Below are positions 41,494 through 50,622 of a stretch of DNA of 64,000 nt, piece by piece. Position 1 is the first letter of the stretch; each line of letters starts with the position of its first letter. Made by a program: the position numbers and the translations under genes. Source of the stretch: Actinomadura fibrosa (GTDB taxonomy: Bacteria; Actinomycetota; Actinomycetes; Streptosporangiales; Streptosporangiaceae); contig NZ_CAACUY010000022.1 in the NCBI RefSeq assembly GCF_900659615.1, positions 1 to 64,000 on the forward strand. The letters run 5' to 3'. Under the pieces are notes generated by a model that saw only the letters and a list, made by a program, of their open reading frames with translations, did no database searches and was not told the origin of the DNA.

Positions 41494-42390
41494 ATGATGA
41501 ATCACGACCTTGAGATCGCCTATGTCGGCATCGAGGTGCCCGACCCGGCCACCCTGACGGGCTTCTTCGACCAGGTGATCGGCCTCGTCCCCGGTGAGTC
41601 GGCCGATGGCGCCCTCACCTGGCGCAATGACGACAAGGCCCATCGCGTCATGGTGTCGCCGGGCGCCGCGAACGACGCCACCGTCGTCGCCTTCGAGGCC
41701 GTCGACGACGAGGCGTTCACCGCCACCGTGGAAAGGCTGCGCGCTGTCGGGTTCGCCGTCGCAGACGGCACCGGCGAGCAGGCCGCGGCCCGCCGGGTGC
41801 GGCGCCTGGCCCGCACGCGGGCGCCGTGGGGCATCTCGATCGAGATCGTCCAGGGACTGGCGGACGCGTCGTCGCCGTACGCCTCGCCGCTGGTGCCGGG
41901 CGGGTTCCTCACCGGCGGGGTGGGCTTCGGTCACGTCGTGTTCGCCACCCCGGAGTTCGAGGAGTCCCACCGGTTCCTCGTCGACGGGCTCGGCTTCGCG
42001 CGCTCCGACTGGTTGGAGATGGAGATCATGGCCGGCCTGGAGCTAGAGGTGAACTTCTACCACTGCAACCAGCGCCACCACACCGTCGCGCTGGCCAGAG
42101 CCCCCTTCGAGCTGCCGCAGAAGCTCCACCACCTGATGGTCGAGACCCGCGACCGCGACGATGTCGGCGCGGCGTTCGACCGGGCCTGGGCCACCGACCT
42201 GCCGATCCCCAACGGGCTGGGCCGCCACGACAACGACGGCATGTTCAGCTTCTACGTCGAGAGCCCCGCGGGCTTCCAGGTCGAGGTCGGCCACGGAGCC
42301 CGCGTCATCACCGACGGATGGGACGACGAGCGCCGCTACGACCGCATCAGCGCCTGGGGCCACCAGCCGCTGCGACAGAAGGCCCTGTGA
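41494..42390 (+). CDS. Type I extradiol dioxygenase (BphC-like)
   Basis: The 298-residue two-domain VOC protein keeps the iron ligands: His in VGFGHVVFATPEF, His in KLHHLMVETRD and Glu in AGFQVEVGHGARV, with the family stretch NGLGRHDNDGMFSFYVESPAGF. It is closest in layout to 2,3-dihydroxybiphenyl 1,2-dioxygenases. It should open the catechol made by the upstream hydroxylase. ATG follows TGAGGAG. Confidence 0.9.
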   Translation: MMNHDLEIAYVGIEVPDPATLTGFFDQVIGLVPGESADGALTWRNDDKAHRVMVSPGAANDATVVAFEAVDDEAFTATVERLRAVGFAVADGTGEQAAARRVRRLARTRAPWGISIEIVQGLADASSPYASPLVPGGFLTGGVGFGHVVFATPEFEESHRFLVDGLGFARSDWLEMEIMAGLELEVNFYHCNQRHHTVALARAPFELPQKLHHLMVETRDRDDVGAAFDRAWATDLPIPNGLGRHDNDGMFSFYVESPAGFQVEVGHGARVITDGWDDERRYDRISAWGHQPLRQKAL

Positions 42391-42393
42391 CCC

Positions 42394-43230
42394 ATGAAGA
42401 TCGCAGCCATCGACGGCCGTGCCGTCCTGGTCCTGGGTGACCGGGTCGCCGACATCGCCACCGCCTCCGACGGCCGGTTCGGGCCCGACCCGATGAGCGT
42501 CTACGCCGACTGGGGCGCCTTCACCGCCTTCGCCGCGACCCTCACCACCGGCACCGCGCCGCTGGACCGGGCAACGCTGACCTGCCCAGTGCCGAGCCCG
42601 AGCCAGGTGTTCGCGATCGGCCTGAATTACCGCGGCCACGCCGAGGAATCCGGCATGCCCATCCCCGAGGTGCCGGCCACCTTCACCAAGTTCCCCGGCT
42701 CGCTGGCCGGCCCGTTCGATCCCATCGAGATCGTGAACGAGACCGTCGACTGGGAGGTCGAGCTCGTCGCCGTCATCGGCCGCACCGCCGACCGCGTCCC
42801 CGAAGCCGACGGATGGGACCACGTCGCGGGCCTGACCGTCGGGCAGGACATCAGCGACCGCACCCTGCAGTTCGCCGCCGGCGGCCAGTTCTCCCTGGGC
42901 AAGTCCCGGCGCGGCTACGGCCCACTCGGCCCGTGGGTGGTCACCCCCGACGAGCTGCCCGACCGCGACAACCTCACCCTCGGCTGCTCCGTCGACGGCG
43001 ACACCATGCAGCAGTCCCGCACCGACGACCTCATCTTCTCCGTCCCCCGGCTGGTGGCCGAACTGTCGGCGGTCTGCCCGCTGCGGCCCGGCGACCTCAT
43101 CTTCACCGGCACCCCCGCCGGCGTCGGCATCGTCCGCCAGCCCGCACGGTTCCTCCAGCCCGGCTCCACGCTGGTCAGCTGGGTCGAAGGCATCGGCGAG
43201 ATCACCAACACCTGCATCGGAGTCTCCTGA
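42394..43230 (+). CDS. Fumarylacetoacetate hydrolase family protein
   Basis: The 278-residue protein has VFAIGLNYRGHAEESGMPIPE, the metal ligands in DWEVELVAVIGRTADR and VGQDISDRTLQ, GKSRRGYGPLGPWVVTPDEL and LIFTGTPAGVG. It is a typical FAH hydratase/isomerase/hydrolase that would act on the ring-opened product. No alpha/beta-hydrolase of the BphD type is present, so this protein probably takes the next step. Confidence 0.9.
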   Translation: MKIAAIDGRAVLVLGDRVADIATASDGRFGPDPMSVYADWGAFTAFAATLTTGTAPLDRATLTCPVPSPSQVFAIGLNYRGHAEESGMPIPEVPATFTKFPGSLAGPFDPIEIVNETVDWEVELVAVIGRTADRVPEADGWDHVAGLTVGQDISDRTLQFAAGGQFSLGKSRRGYGPLGPWVVTPDELPDRDNLTLGCSVDGDTMQQSRTDDLIFSVPRLVAELSAVCPLRPGDLIFTGTPAGVGIVRQPARFLQPGSTLVSWVEGIGEITNTCIGVS

Positions 43231-43231
43231 C

Positions 43232-43609
43232 ATGCCGCTGATCAAGACCGTGGCCTGCATTCGCCGCAAGCCCAGCCTGACCGTCGAGGAATTCGCGACC
43301 TACTGGCGCGAGAACCACTCCGAGATCGTGACGTCGGTCGCCGGAGACCTGAAGATCAAGCGGTACGTCCAGTCGCACCTGCTGCGCGGCGACCTCACCG
43401 ACCTGTTCAGCGGCTCCCGCAACGGCATCGAACCGTTCGACGGCATCGCCGAGGTGTGGTTCGACGCCGACGACCTCGACGGGGAGATGACCGCCGCGCA
43501 GCTCCACGCCAACCTCGCCCTGCTGGAGGACGAGCGCAACTTCATCGACATCGAACGCTCGGCGTTCTTCTTCACCACCGAGATCGAGTTCATCGGGGCG
43601 GGTGCCTGA
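43232..43609 (+). CDS. EthD domain protein
   Basis: The 125-residue protein is a dimeric alpha+beta-barrel (EthD-like): LIKTVACIRRKPSLTVEEFATYWRENHSEIV opens with the conserved FxxYWRxxH pattern, followed by IKRYVQSHLL and FDGIAEVWFDADDL. EthD-like proteins support degradation pathways, some as lyases or hydrolases of polyketide-like rings. It starts 1 bp after the FAH stop. Confidence 0.85.
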   Translation: MPLIKTVACIRRKPSLTVEEFATYWRENHSEIVTSVAGDLKIKRYVQSHLLRGDLTDLFSGSRNGIEPFDGIAEVWFDADDLDGEMTAAQLHANLALLEDERNFIDIERSAFFFTTEIEFIGAGA

Positions 43610-43612
43610 GCC

Positions 43613-45247
43613 GTGATGGAGACCCATCCCGCCACCTTGTGGGAGCACCTGGCCGACGCTCTCGGCGACCGGCCCGCCATCATCCACGGCGCCACCCGCC
43701 GCACCTGGGCCGAGTTCGAGCACCGCTCCGCCCTCCTGGCCGGAGCGCTGGCCGCACGCGGCGTCGGACGAAGCGCCAAGGTCGGGCAACTGCTGTACAA
43801 CACGCCCGAGTTCACCGAGAGCTACTTCGCCGCGCTTAAGCTGCGGGCGGTTCCGTTCAACATCAACCACCGCTACACCGCGCCCGAGATCGCCTACCTG
43901 CTCGACAACGCCGACGCCGAGGCGCTGATCTACCACGCGAGCCTGCGCGCGGTCGTCGCCGACGCCCTGACCGGCGGCACCTCGCTCAAGGCCGTCATCG
44001 AGGTCGACGACGGGACCTCCGGGCCCGTGCTCGCCGCCGCCGAAGGCTACGAGACGGCCCTGGCGACGGCACAGCCGGCCGACCGCATCAGCCGAAACCC
44101 CGACGACATCACGATGATCTACACCGGCGGCACCACCGGCATGCCCAAGGGCGTCATGTTCAAGGTCGGACCCGCGCTGGACTACGTCCTGCAGAGTGTG
44201 CCGCCGCTGCTGGGCCACCCGCCGCAGAAGATCGACGACGTTCCCGGCTTCGCCGCCGCGCTCGGCGACGCCCGCCTCATCGGCCTGCCCGCCTCGCCGC
44301 TGATGCACAACACCGGCATGGCGATGGGCGCGATGCCCGCGCTCAACACCGGCGGCACCCTCGTCCTGCTGGAAGAGCGCCGCTTCGACGCCGCCGCGCT
44401 GTGGGACACCGTCGAGCGGGAGCGGGTCACCAACATCACCATCGTCGGCGACCCCTTCGCCCGTCCCATGCTCGCCGAACTGCGCGCCAACCCCGGCCGC
44501 GACCTGTCCTGCCTGACCTCGATCGGGTCGTCCGGGGCGATGTTCTCCGCCGAGGTGAAGGCCGGCCTGCTGGACTGCCTTCCGCACGCGATGATCATCG
44601 ACCTGATCTCCGCCAGTGAGGGCACCATGGGCATGTCGCTGGCCACCGCCGGCGCGCCCGTGCCGACCGGCCGGTTCCACCCCTCGCCCGGCGTCATCGT
44701 CGTCACCCCCGAAGGACGGCGCATCGGGGCCGGGACGGAGGAGAAGGGCCTGGTCGCGTTGCCCGGCGGCGCCGAGGGCTACTACAAGGACGCCGAGAAG
44801 ACCGCCGCGACGTTCAAGACCATCGACGGCAGGCGGTACACGCTGCCCGGCGATTGGGCCACCGTCAACGACGACGGCACCCTCCAGCTCCTCGGTCGCG
44901 GGTCCCAGTGCATCAACACCGCCGGTGAGAAGGTCTTCGCCGAAGAGGTCGAAGAAGCCCTCAAAGCCCTGCCGACGGTCGAGGACGCCCTGGTGTTCGG
45001 CGTCCCCGACGAGCGCTTCGGACAGCGTGTCGCCGCCGTCATCTCCCGCCCCGAAGGCTCCACCGAGGACACCGGCGCCACCATCGACGCGCTGCGCGCC
45101 TCCCTGGCCGCCTACAAGCTGCCCCGCTCGGTGATCGTCGTCGCGCGCGTCCCCCGCAACCCGGCGGGCAAAGCCGACTATCCCGCCGCCCGCGACCTGT
45201 TCCACGCGGCGGGCACCCACCCCCACACCGGAAGGGCCCGGACGTGA
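43613..45247 (+). CDS. Acyl-CoA synthetase (AMP-forming)
   Basis: The 544-residue adenylate-forming ligase has the P-loop-like TMIYTGGTTGMPKGVMF, the A5-type GSSGAMFS region, GDWATVNDDGTLQLLGRGSQCINTAGEKVFAEEVEEAL and the C-terminal catalytic Lys in NPAGKADYPAA. It activates a carboxylic acid, possibly the substrate or the acid released after ring cleavage, as a CoA thioester. Start is GTG 43613 or the ATG next to it. GTGA overlap with the next gene. Confidence 0.9.
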   Translation: MMETHPATLWEHLADALGDRPAIIHGATRRTWAEFEHRSALLAGALAARGVGRSAKVGQLLYNTPEFTESYFAALKLRAVPFNINHRYTAPEIAYLLDNADAEALIYHASLRAVVADALTGGTSLKAVIEVDDGTSGPVLAAAEGYETALATAQPADRISRNPDDITMIYTGGTTGMPKGVMFKVGPALDYVLQSVPPLLGHPPQKIDDVPGFAAALGDARLIGLPASPLMHNTGMAMGAMPALNTGGTLVLLEERRFDAAALWDTVERERVTNITIVGDPFARPMLAELRANPGRDLSCLTSIGSSGAMFSAEVKAGLLDCLPHAMIIDLISASEGTMGMSLATAGAPVPTGRFHPSPGVIVVTPEGRRIGAGTEEKGLVALPGGAEGYYKDAEKTAATFKTIDGRRYTLPGDWATVNDDGTLQLLGRGSQCINTAGEKVFAEEVEEALKALPTVEDALVFGVPDERFGQRVAAVISRPEGSTEDTGATIDALRASLAAYKLPRSVIVVARVPRNPAGKADYPAARDLFHAAGTHPHTGRART

Positions 45248-45678
45248 CCGTGACCCCGCAGCAGCGGATCGACACCGCCACCGAGTACTACCGGCGCGCC
45301 GACGCCGGACGGCCCGACACCCTCGACCTGTTCACCGAGGACGTCGAACTGTACTTCCCCAAGTTCGGGGTGCGGCGCGGCAAGGAAGCCGTCGCCGAAC
45401 TGGCCATCGGGCTGATCGGCTCGATCGCCTCCATCGCCCACGACCTGGACTCCTTCCGGTACGTCAGCCAGGGCCAGACCGTCGTGGTCGAGGGCCGCAC
45501 CAGCGGCGCCGACCAGGCCGGGAACACCTGGGAGGGCGGCAGGACCCCCGGCGGCCGGTTCGCCTCCGTCTTCGACTTCAACGGCCCCCTGATCTCCCGC
45601 ATGAGCATCTACCTCGATCCCGACTACGCCGGCTTGGACGCCGATCGGTTCCTGTGGGGCCGGGACCGCACCTGGTAG
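45244..45678 (+). CDS. SnoaL/NTF2-like protein
   Basis: The 144-residue protein fits the NTF2-like alpha+beta cone: RIDTATEYYRRADAGRPDTLDLFTEDVELYFPKFGVRRGKEAVAEL and the central strands TVVVEGRTSGADQAG, FASVFDFNGPLISRMSIYLDPDY. Members are small isomerases, hydratases or cyclases. It is translationally coupled to the ligase gene. The exact reaction is unknown. Confidence 0.82.
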   Translation: MTVTPQQRIDTATEYYRRADAGRPDTLDLFTEDVELYFPKFGVRRGKEAVAELAIGLIGSIASIAHDLDSFRYVSQGQTVVVEGRTSGADQAGNTWEGGRTPGGRFASVFDFNGPLISRMSIYLDPDYAGLDADRFLWGRDRTW

Positions 45679-45692
45679 CAAGGAGACCTCCC

Positions 45693-46421
45693 ATGACAGA
45701 ACTCGACGGCAAGGTCGCCATCATCACCGGAGCGGCTCGCGGCCAAGGAGCGGCCGAAGCACGGCTGTTCGTCGCCCACGGCGCCCGGGTGGTCCTCACC
45801 GACCTCGACAAGGACGGCACCGCCGTCGCCGACGAACTCGGCGACGCCGCGATCTTCGTCCCACACGACGTGTCCTCGGCCGAAGACTGGGCCGAGGTCG
45901 TACGGCAGGCCCTCAAAGCGTTCGGCACCATCGACATCCTGATAAACAACGCCGGCATCTACAAACCCAAGCCGCTCGCCAACACCGACGAGGCGAACTT
46001 CGACCTCCACTACCGGGTCAACCAGCGCGGCGTGTTCCTGGGAATGAAGGCCGTCCTGGAGACGATGACGGCCGCCGGCCGCGGCTCGATCGTCAACATC
46101 TCCTCCACCGCCGGCATGATGAACTTCCCCGGCTCGTTCGCCTACTCGATGACCAAATGGGCCTCCCGCGGCATGAGCAAGGTCGCCGCGTTCGAACTCG
46201 CCCCACTGGGGATCCGGGTCAACTCCGTCCACCCGGGGGTCATCGACACCCCCATGCTGGAGGAGAACCCGCCCGGCATGCTCGACCTGTTCAAAGCGTT
46301 CATCCCCATGCAGCGCTCTGGCACACCCGACGAGGTCGCCGAACTGGTCATGTTCCTGGCCTCCGACCGCGCCAGCTACATCACCGGCGCCGAGATCTCG
46401 ATCGCCGGCGGCGTCTGCTGA
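45693..46421 (+). CDS. Short-chain dehydrogenase/reductase (SDR)
   Basis: The 242-residue SDR has KVAIITGAARGQGAAEARLFVAHGARVVLTDLD (NAD-type Asp), ILINNAGIYKPKP, IVNISSTAGMMNFPGSFAYSMTKWASRG and ITGAEISIAGGVC. Start at ATG 45693 follows AAGGAG. It closes the cluster B operon. Confidence 0.9.
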   Translation: MTELDGKVAIITGAARGQGAAEARLFVAHGARVVLTDLDKDGTAVADELGDAAIFVPHDVSSAEDWAEVVRQALKAFGTIDILINNAGIYKPKPLANTDEANFDLHYRVNQRGVFLGMKAVLETMTAAGRGSIVNISSTAGMMNFPGSFAYSMTKWASRGMSKVAAFELAPLGIRVNSVHPGVIDTPMLEENPPGMLDLFKAFIPMQRSGTPDEVAELVMFLASDRASYITGAEISIAGGVC

Positions 46422-46562
46422 CCGCCCCCACCTGAGCCGCCACCCGAACCGGCGCAAAAAACGCGACCGCCCGCACCTGCGCGCCGTCGCGTCCCCACCC
46501 TCTGCTTCGCCCTCCACCGGATCGCCAGGCTCAGCGCAGTCCCCAGGCGTGTCCAACTCCCC

Positions 46563-47063
46563 ATGGCCACGCCGGCCGCAAGAACGCGCTCATCGGGGAT
46601 TTCACCCACCCCTCAGGAGGCACACCCTTGTCATCCCCAACGATCGCGCCGCGACGGCACCACCGAAACCCTCTACGGCCGCGACATCCACCGTGCCAAC
46701 AACCGCCGCCACGAACCCTACGAACGCATCACCTACCCCCTCCTGGACCTCGGCATCCGCCGCACCGACTGCCCCCGCATCATCCGCTCCGCCGGACTAC
46801 CCGTCCCACCCAAATCCGCCTGCTGGTTCTGCCCCTTCCACCGCCTCACCACCTGGCAGGACATGCGCCGCGACCAACCCGACCTGTTCACCAAGGCCTG
46901 CCACCTCGAAAACACCATCAACAACCGCCGCGCCACCCTCGGCAAAGACCCCGTCTACCTCACCCGCTACAACGCACCCCTCGCCGACGTCACCCCCGAC
47001 ACCGACACCCTCCCCTTCGACGAAGGCGACGGCACCTGCGACAGCGGCTGGTGCTTCACCTGA
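46563..47063 (+). pseudogene. PAPS-reductase-like phage protein, 3' fragment
   Basis: From about 46655 the frame encodes the C-terminal part of a phosphoadenosine-phosphosulfate-reductase-like protein common in actinophages: RANNRRHEPYERITYPLLDLGIRRTDCPRIIRSAGLPVPPKSACWFCPFHR and CDSGWCFT at the end. The N-terminal ATP-pyrophosphatase motif is missing, and the first 30 codons of the frame do not resemble the family. The Cys-containing motif CWFCPFHR is intact. Such genes are often carried on prophages or modification islands. Confidence 0.65.
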
Positions 47064-47105
47064 TTGAGACCCACCACGTAATCCCGGATCCACGGAGGCA
47101 CGCTC

Positions 47106-47249
47106 ATGCAGCCCATGAAGTACACCGACCTCGCTGACTTGCCCACGGCCGACGGTCGTCTCCGTTGCGGCGAGCGGGACTGCCCGGAAGGCGAATGGTC
47201 CGAGAGGGCCAATGGCCGTCCGAAGGTCGTCTCTGTTGCGGCGTCCTGA
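47106..47249 (+). CDS. Small Cys-containing protein, possibly phage-derived
   Basis: A 47-codon frame starts MQPMKYTDLADLPTADGRLR behind a good GGAGG (47093-47097). It contains two cysteines (RCGERDCPEG) and ends in KVVSVAAS. It follows the PAPS-reductase-like fragment by 42 bp. No family is recognised; it may be a truncated gene. Confidence 0.4.
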   Translation: MQPMKYTDLADLPTADGRLRCGERDCPEGEWSERANGRPKVVSVAAS

Positions 47250-47761
47250 CTAACGGCCGGTTCGACGAGATCCGGGCCGGACGGGACACCGGCTCTGACC
47301 TCCATGACGATCGTCTGCCGTGCGCTGCTCCTCAGCCATGCCGCGTGGCTTCCGACAGCGGCCCCTGCCTTGCCTGCGCTCGGCCGGATGGCGCCAGCGA
47401 GAAACGCGCCTCCTGGAGCACCTCGGTCACCACCTTGCGGGTACGGGCGGAGTTCACCCCTGCTATCGGGTCTCCACGCCTCGCACGCCGCCTCATGTGC
47501 CCCTGCTTTAGGTGGATCCACGCCTCGGCAGCGGTGTCGGAAGCGTTGACCCGGGTCTAGGTGCCGTCCGGGGCGTGAGGCCGCCGCGTGCCGGGAGCCC
47601 GGTCATGTCCAATCGGCGGGGCGCTGGAGTGCTCTCACGTGCCGCTCCAGGCGGTCGGATCCGCCATGATCACGTACGGGCCCAGTGATAGAACCGGTGA
47701 TAGAAAATCTTGGAGTGACTCCAAGATCTCAGATGCATGGCCCCTGACCTGCGGAAATTAG
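47250..47761. other. Gene-poor stretch with coding debris and a palindrome
   Basis: No intact gene is seen. On the minus strand about 47345-47560 one frame reads like coding sequence (ASDTAAEAWIHLKQGHMRRR, NSARTRKVVTEVLQEARF) but lacks a clear start and family. At 47685-47705 GTGATAGAA occurs twice with a 12-bp period, followed by the perfect palindrome at 47707-47727. Confidence 0.45.
47707..47727. promoter_or_regulatory. 21-bp perfect palindrome
   Basis: ATCTTGGAGT-G-ACTCCAAGAT is a perfect inverted repeat with a single central base, 35 bp beyond the 3' end of tRNA-Gly. With no loop and no T-tract it looks like a protein-binding site rather than a terminator. Confidence 0.5.
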
Positions 47762-47834
47762 AGAGCGGGCGACGGGAATCGAACCCGCGTAGCCAGTTTG
47801 GAAGACTGGGGCTCTACCATTGAGCTACGCCCGC
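47762..47834 (-). tRNA. tRNA-Gly (TCC)
   Basis: The minus strand folds as a 73-nt cloverleaf: acceptor GCGGGCG with CGCCCGC, D-arm around AGCTCAATGGTAGAGC, anticodon loop CTTCCAA giving TCC, and a T-arm with GGTTCGATTCC. CCA is not encoded. Confidence 0.95.
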
Positions 47835-47989
47835 GTAGGGCCGGAGCCCTCGATCGCCATCCCGTAGCGTACAGGCTTTCGGGAGCGGTCGTGTTCGGTG
47901 GGGGCCGGACGACCGGAATGCCGGGTTGAACGAGGCGGACGGGCCTGTTCGGCACTAGACTTCTCGGCGTCACCGCGTTCGGCGGTGTG

Positions 47990-48063
47990 CGGGCTGTAGC
48001 GCAGTTTGGTAGCGCACCGGCTTTGGGTGCCGGGGGTCGTGGGTTCAAATCCCGCCAGCCCGA
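47990..48063 (+). tRNA. tRNA-Pro (TGG), integration target
   Basis: The 74-nt cloverleaf has acceptor CGGGCTG with CAGCCCG, D-arm TAGCGCAGTTTGGTAGCGC, anticodon loop CTTTGGG (TGG) and T-arm GGGTTCAAATCCC. Its 3' half is inside the 55-bp direct repeat at 48022-48076, so it is the attachment site used by the adjacent element; the gene is kept intact by the insertion. Confidence 0.95.
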
Positions 48064-48076
48064 CGCAGGTCAGAGT
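48022..48076 (+). repeat. att site, proximal copy (in tRNA-Pro)
   Basis: A 55-bp stretch from the anticodon loop of tRNA-Pro to 13 bp past its 3' end recurs exactly at 53793-53847. This is the standard signature of tyrosine-integrase insertion into a tRNA 3' end. Confidence 0.85.
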
Positions 48077-48212
48077 TCCTATCCCTGGCCAGAGGGACAA
48101 GGCCTCCCACGCGATCGGGAGACGATCTTGCTCTGCGTCTCCCGAGTAGCTCATCTAGCAACGGTACGGCTGAGGTCGGCCACATCTCCAGCCGCTGCTT
48201 CAGAGCGACTCT

Positions 48213-48906
48213 TCAGCGCGCCTGCAGCGCCTGCGTCAACTCTCCTTGCATGGCTGGTGACACATGCCCGTAGGTGCCGCCCATCCCCGACATCGTGTGG
48301 GTGTGGATCATCGCGGGGCTTGACCAGTCCGCCACAGACGGTTCCGTCGACATGGTCCCAGGGGTACTTGACCTTGACCCGGGCCCGGTTGCCATTGCCC
48401 TCTCGATGACAGACATGAGCGTGCGGTGCACGTAGATCTCCGCAGCCCGCCCGCTCTCTCAGGTGCAGATCGACCAGGTGGAAGCCGCAGAGCTTGCCGA
48501 TCCGAAACCCGCTGTCCGCAAGCCAGGTCACCACCATCCGGTCCCCCGCCGTGTGCACCTCTTCGAGCAAGCGATCACGCGCGCCCTCGGGCAGCAGCTT
48601 CGGATGTCGGCGGCGGACTCGCCGCGGTTCCAGCGGGTCAGCCGGTAGCGATTTGGCGGCATGGCCCAGCAATATGCGGTTGCGGTCGCTTCGGGAAGGC
48701 AGCCGAGTCCTGTCCAGGCGCCGGCCCAGTTCCTCGTTGATCCCCATGTAGCGCTCAAGATCTCGCTGCGTCACGGTGCCCGGCCCGAGCGCCTCCCGCT
48801 CCAACCACCGCAAGTGATTCACCAATAGATACGCGTAGGTCCGCTGGGTCCCCGATCGCTCGTGCGTACGCAGACCCGGCTCTACTCCGAGGCGCTGACA
48901 GCGCAA
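48213..48906 (-). pseudogene. Tyrosine integrase with internal deletion and frameshift
   Basis: The first frame encodes the front half of an XerD-like integrase: RTYAYLLVNHLRWLEREAL, GDRMVVTWLADSGFRIGKLCGFHLVDLHLRE (first catalytic region) and HVCHREGNGNRARVKVKYPW. After GGLVKP the reading moves to the neighbouring frame, SPAMIHTH, and jumps to the extreme C-terminus GTYGHVSPAMQGELTQALQAR. About 100 residues including the HxxR box are missing, and the arginine position reads FRIGKL. The gene points at the att site, as expected for the integrase of the element. Confidence 0.8.
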
Positions 48907-49375
48907 GGCATCAAGGCCTGGTCGGGAAAAGTGCCGAAGCCCCTACCTAGAAGGCCGCCGCGGCTGGTGGAAGGTGAAACGGCGGACGACCACCGAGGCG
49001 ACCGTGGGCGGCCTCACCGGGAACCCCGAAACGCCCAGCACCCTGATCCTCGGCTGGTACAGCCCGAGCGGCTGGCTGCGCATTGCGGCGCGCACCGCCC
49101 TACTCGCCGCATCCGCCCGTGATGAGCTCTGCGGCGCGCTCACGCCTGCGGACGTGGAGCACTCGTGGCCGGAGGAGGTGCCCGCGGGCTGGGCCGTTGG
49201 CCTGCCGGGCATGGCTGAGCCGATCCCGTACACGCGAGTCGTCCCCGATGTCGTGATGGAGATCGGCGTGGACGCCGCAGCAGAGAACGGCAGGTGGCGC
49301 CACGCCGTCCGGTATCTACGGCGCCGAGCCGATCTCTCTCCGGCGGATGAACTCACCGGCGTGGATTTGGAGTGA
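48880..49375 (+). pseudogene. ATP-dependent DNA ligase, C-terminal fragment
   Basis: After one or two frameshifts near 48920-48960 the sequence encodes the ligase OB-fold region: VKRRTTTEATVGGLTGNPETPSTLILGWYSPSGWLRIAARTALL, then HSWPEEVPAGWAVG, YTRVVPDVVMEIGVDAAAENGRWRHAVRYLRRRADLSPADE. The nucleotidyl-transferase domain is absent. It is a relic of a LigC/LigD-like ligase carried by the element. Confidence 0.7.
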
Positions 49376-49518
49376 AGTGTGCCGGTGACCACTGTCTCAT
49401 AGGCGCAGACTGACTCGGTTCGCACAGGTCACGGCTGTGTACGCAGCATCCGTCAACCGGGCGAAGTTCCGTCCAGAAGTATCATGCCAACCTGACTGCC
49501 AGTCATTCGCCGGGCTGC

Positions 49519-50325
49519 CTAGAACCGGGTGTTGGCGTCGGTTCGGGCGACTTTCCGGATCTGCACTTCAGAAGTCCCACGGATTCTGGTCAGGTCCGCG
49601 CCGCTCAGGTCCGCGGTCAACAGGTTCGCGCGCGGAGTGGCGGTGTGGGGGATGCGGGTCTTGTGCAAATCCAGGGCACCGGCCGCGGGAGGATCGGGCG
49701 GGCGTCGGGCCAGGACTTTGAGGGCAGTGGTGACGTCGATGTCGGGCTCGGCCGGTAGGTCCTGGGTCCTCACCGCGGGGGCGGGATCGTGTTCGCGGAC
49801 GTAGGCGGCCAGCACGTCGCGCATGGCCAGCCGGTCGCGCTCGGAGTCCTTGGCGATTGCTCCAGCGCGTACACCGCTGCGGTCCGCACCTCCCGCTTAC
49901 CGGAGGCCAGTTGCTCGACCGCTTTGGTGGACCGGCCGGTGACCTGGCCCTGCTGCGCGATGGCGACGTTCTCCCGCGCCGTTCGCACCTCCTGTTGCCC
50001 GGTCCGGAACGTCAGCGCCGTCACAACCAAGCCCCCGCCGGCGAACACGAGCCCGGCCCAGGATCGCGACGGTGTTCCAACGCTGATGACGAGCCTGCCG
50101 GCGCCGTTCCCGCTCCGCCTCCAGCCGATCGCGTTCTCGTACACGCTCGGCATCCTCACGGGCCCGCGCCATCTCCAGCAGCTCCAGCCGACGATCCGCC
50201 GGCAAGGCGTCCAGTTCTTCCTGTGTCGGCGCCGACACTCGCGCCGCAACGTCTTGCTGTTCAGGCTGTTCTGCCCGCTCTGCAGAACCGGGCCCCGAGC
50301 TACCACTCGCATCGCTCACACCCAT
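49519..50325 (-). pseudogene. Pentapeptide-repeat membrane protein, frameshifted and truncated
   Basis: Three frames rebuild one protein. It starts MGVSDASGSSGPG (50325), with a charged helix (ELDALPADRRLELLEMARARED). After a shift near 50060 comes the membrane and linker part VFAGGGLVVTALTFRTGQQEVRTARENVAIAQQGQVTGRSTKAVEQL. After a shift near 49855 come MRDVLAAYVREHDPAPAV and the first pentapeptide repeats ANLLTADLSGADLT, where it breaks off. Similar proteins are abundant in actinomycetes; role unknown. Confidence 0.65.
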
Positions 50326-50415
50326 TGGACGTCGGCCGCCGTCTCTACGCTCAACCGGATCGGGGCAGAACAAGACGGGATGGTTGTCCGTTGTGAGATC
50401 CGCTGCGGCGAGGCC

Positions 50416-50622
50416 TTAGATAGTGCGTTCGATTTTCTTCGGTGATTGTTGTTCGGCGGCGGCGTTGTACAGCTCGGTTATTTGCCGCTCGGCCGCGTCC
50501 AACTGCCTCAGCGCGGTCGCCAGCTCGACATCGCGCTGCCGCCGGAACGCCAGCATCAGCCCGACCGCCGCGCCCGCAGGCGCCAGTATCCAGAACCCGG
50601 CCGCCAGCGGACGCACCCGCAA
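50416..50622 (-). pseudogene. N-terminal fragment of a second pentapeptide-repeat-type protein
   Basis: The 68-codon frame encodes a transmembrane helix (WILAPAGAAVGLMLAF) followed by RRQRDVELATALRQLDAAERQITELYNAAAEQ, the hallmark linker of actinomycete pentapeptide-repeat membrane proteins. It then runs out after QSPKKIERTI. The repeats are absent, so it is a truncated relative of the adjacent pseudogene. Confidence 0.5.

Noticed and set aside
43202..45226. Long minus-strand open frame opposite cluster B
   Set aside because: It mirrors the EthD and acyl-CoA ligase genes in the complementary frame and shows no domain.
47304..47549. Small plus-strand protein of about 80 residues
   Set aside because: Low-complexity Pro/Ala composition, no ribosome binding site, and a better coding-like frame on the opposite strand.
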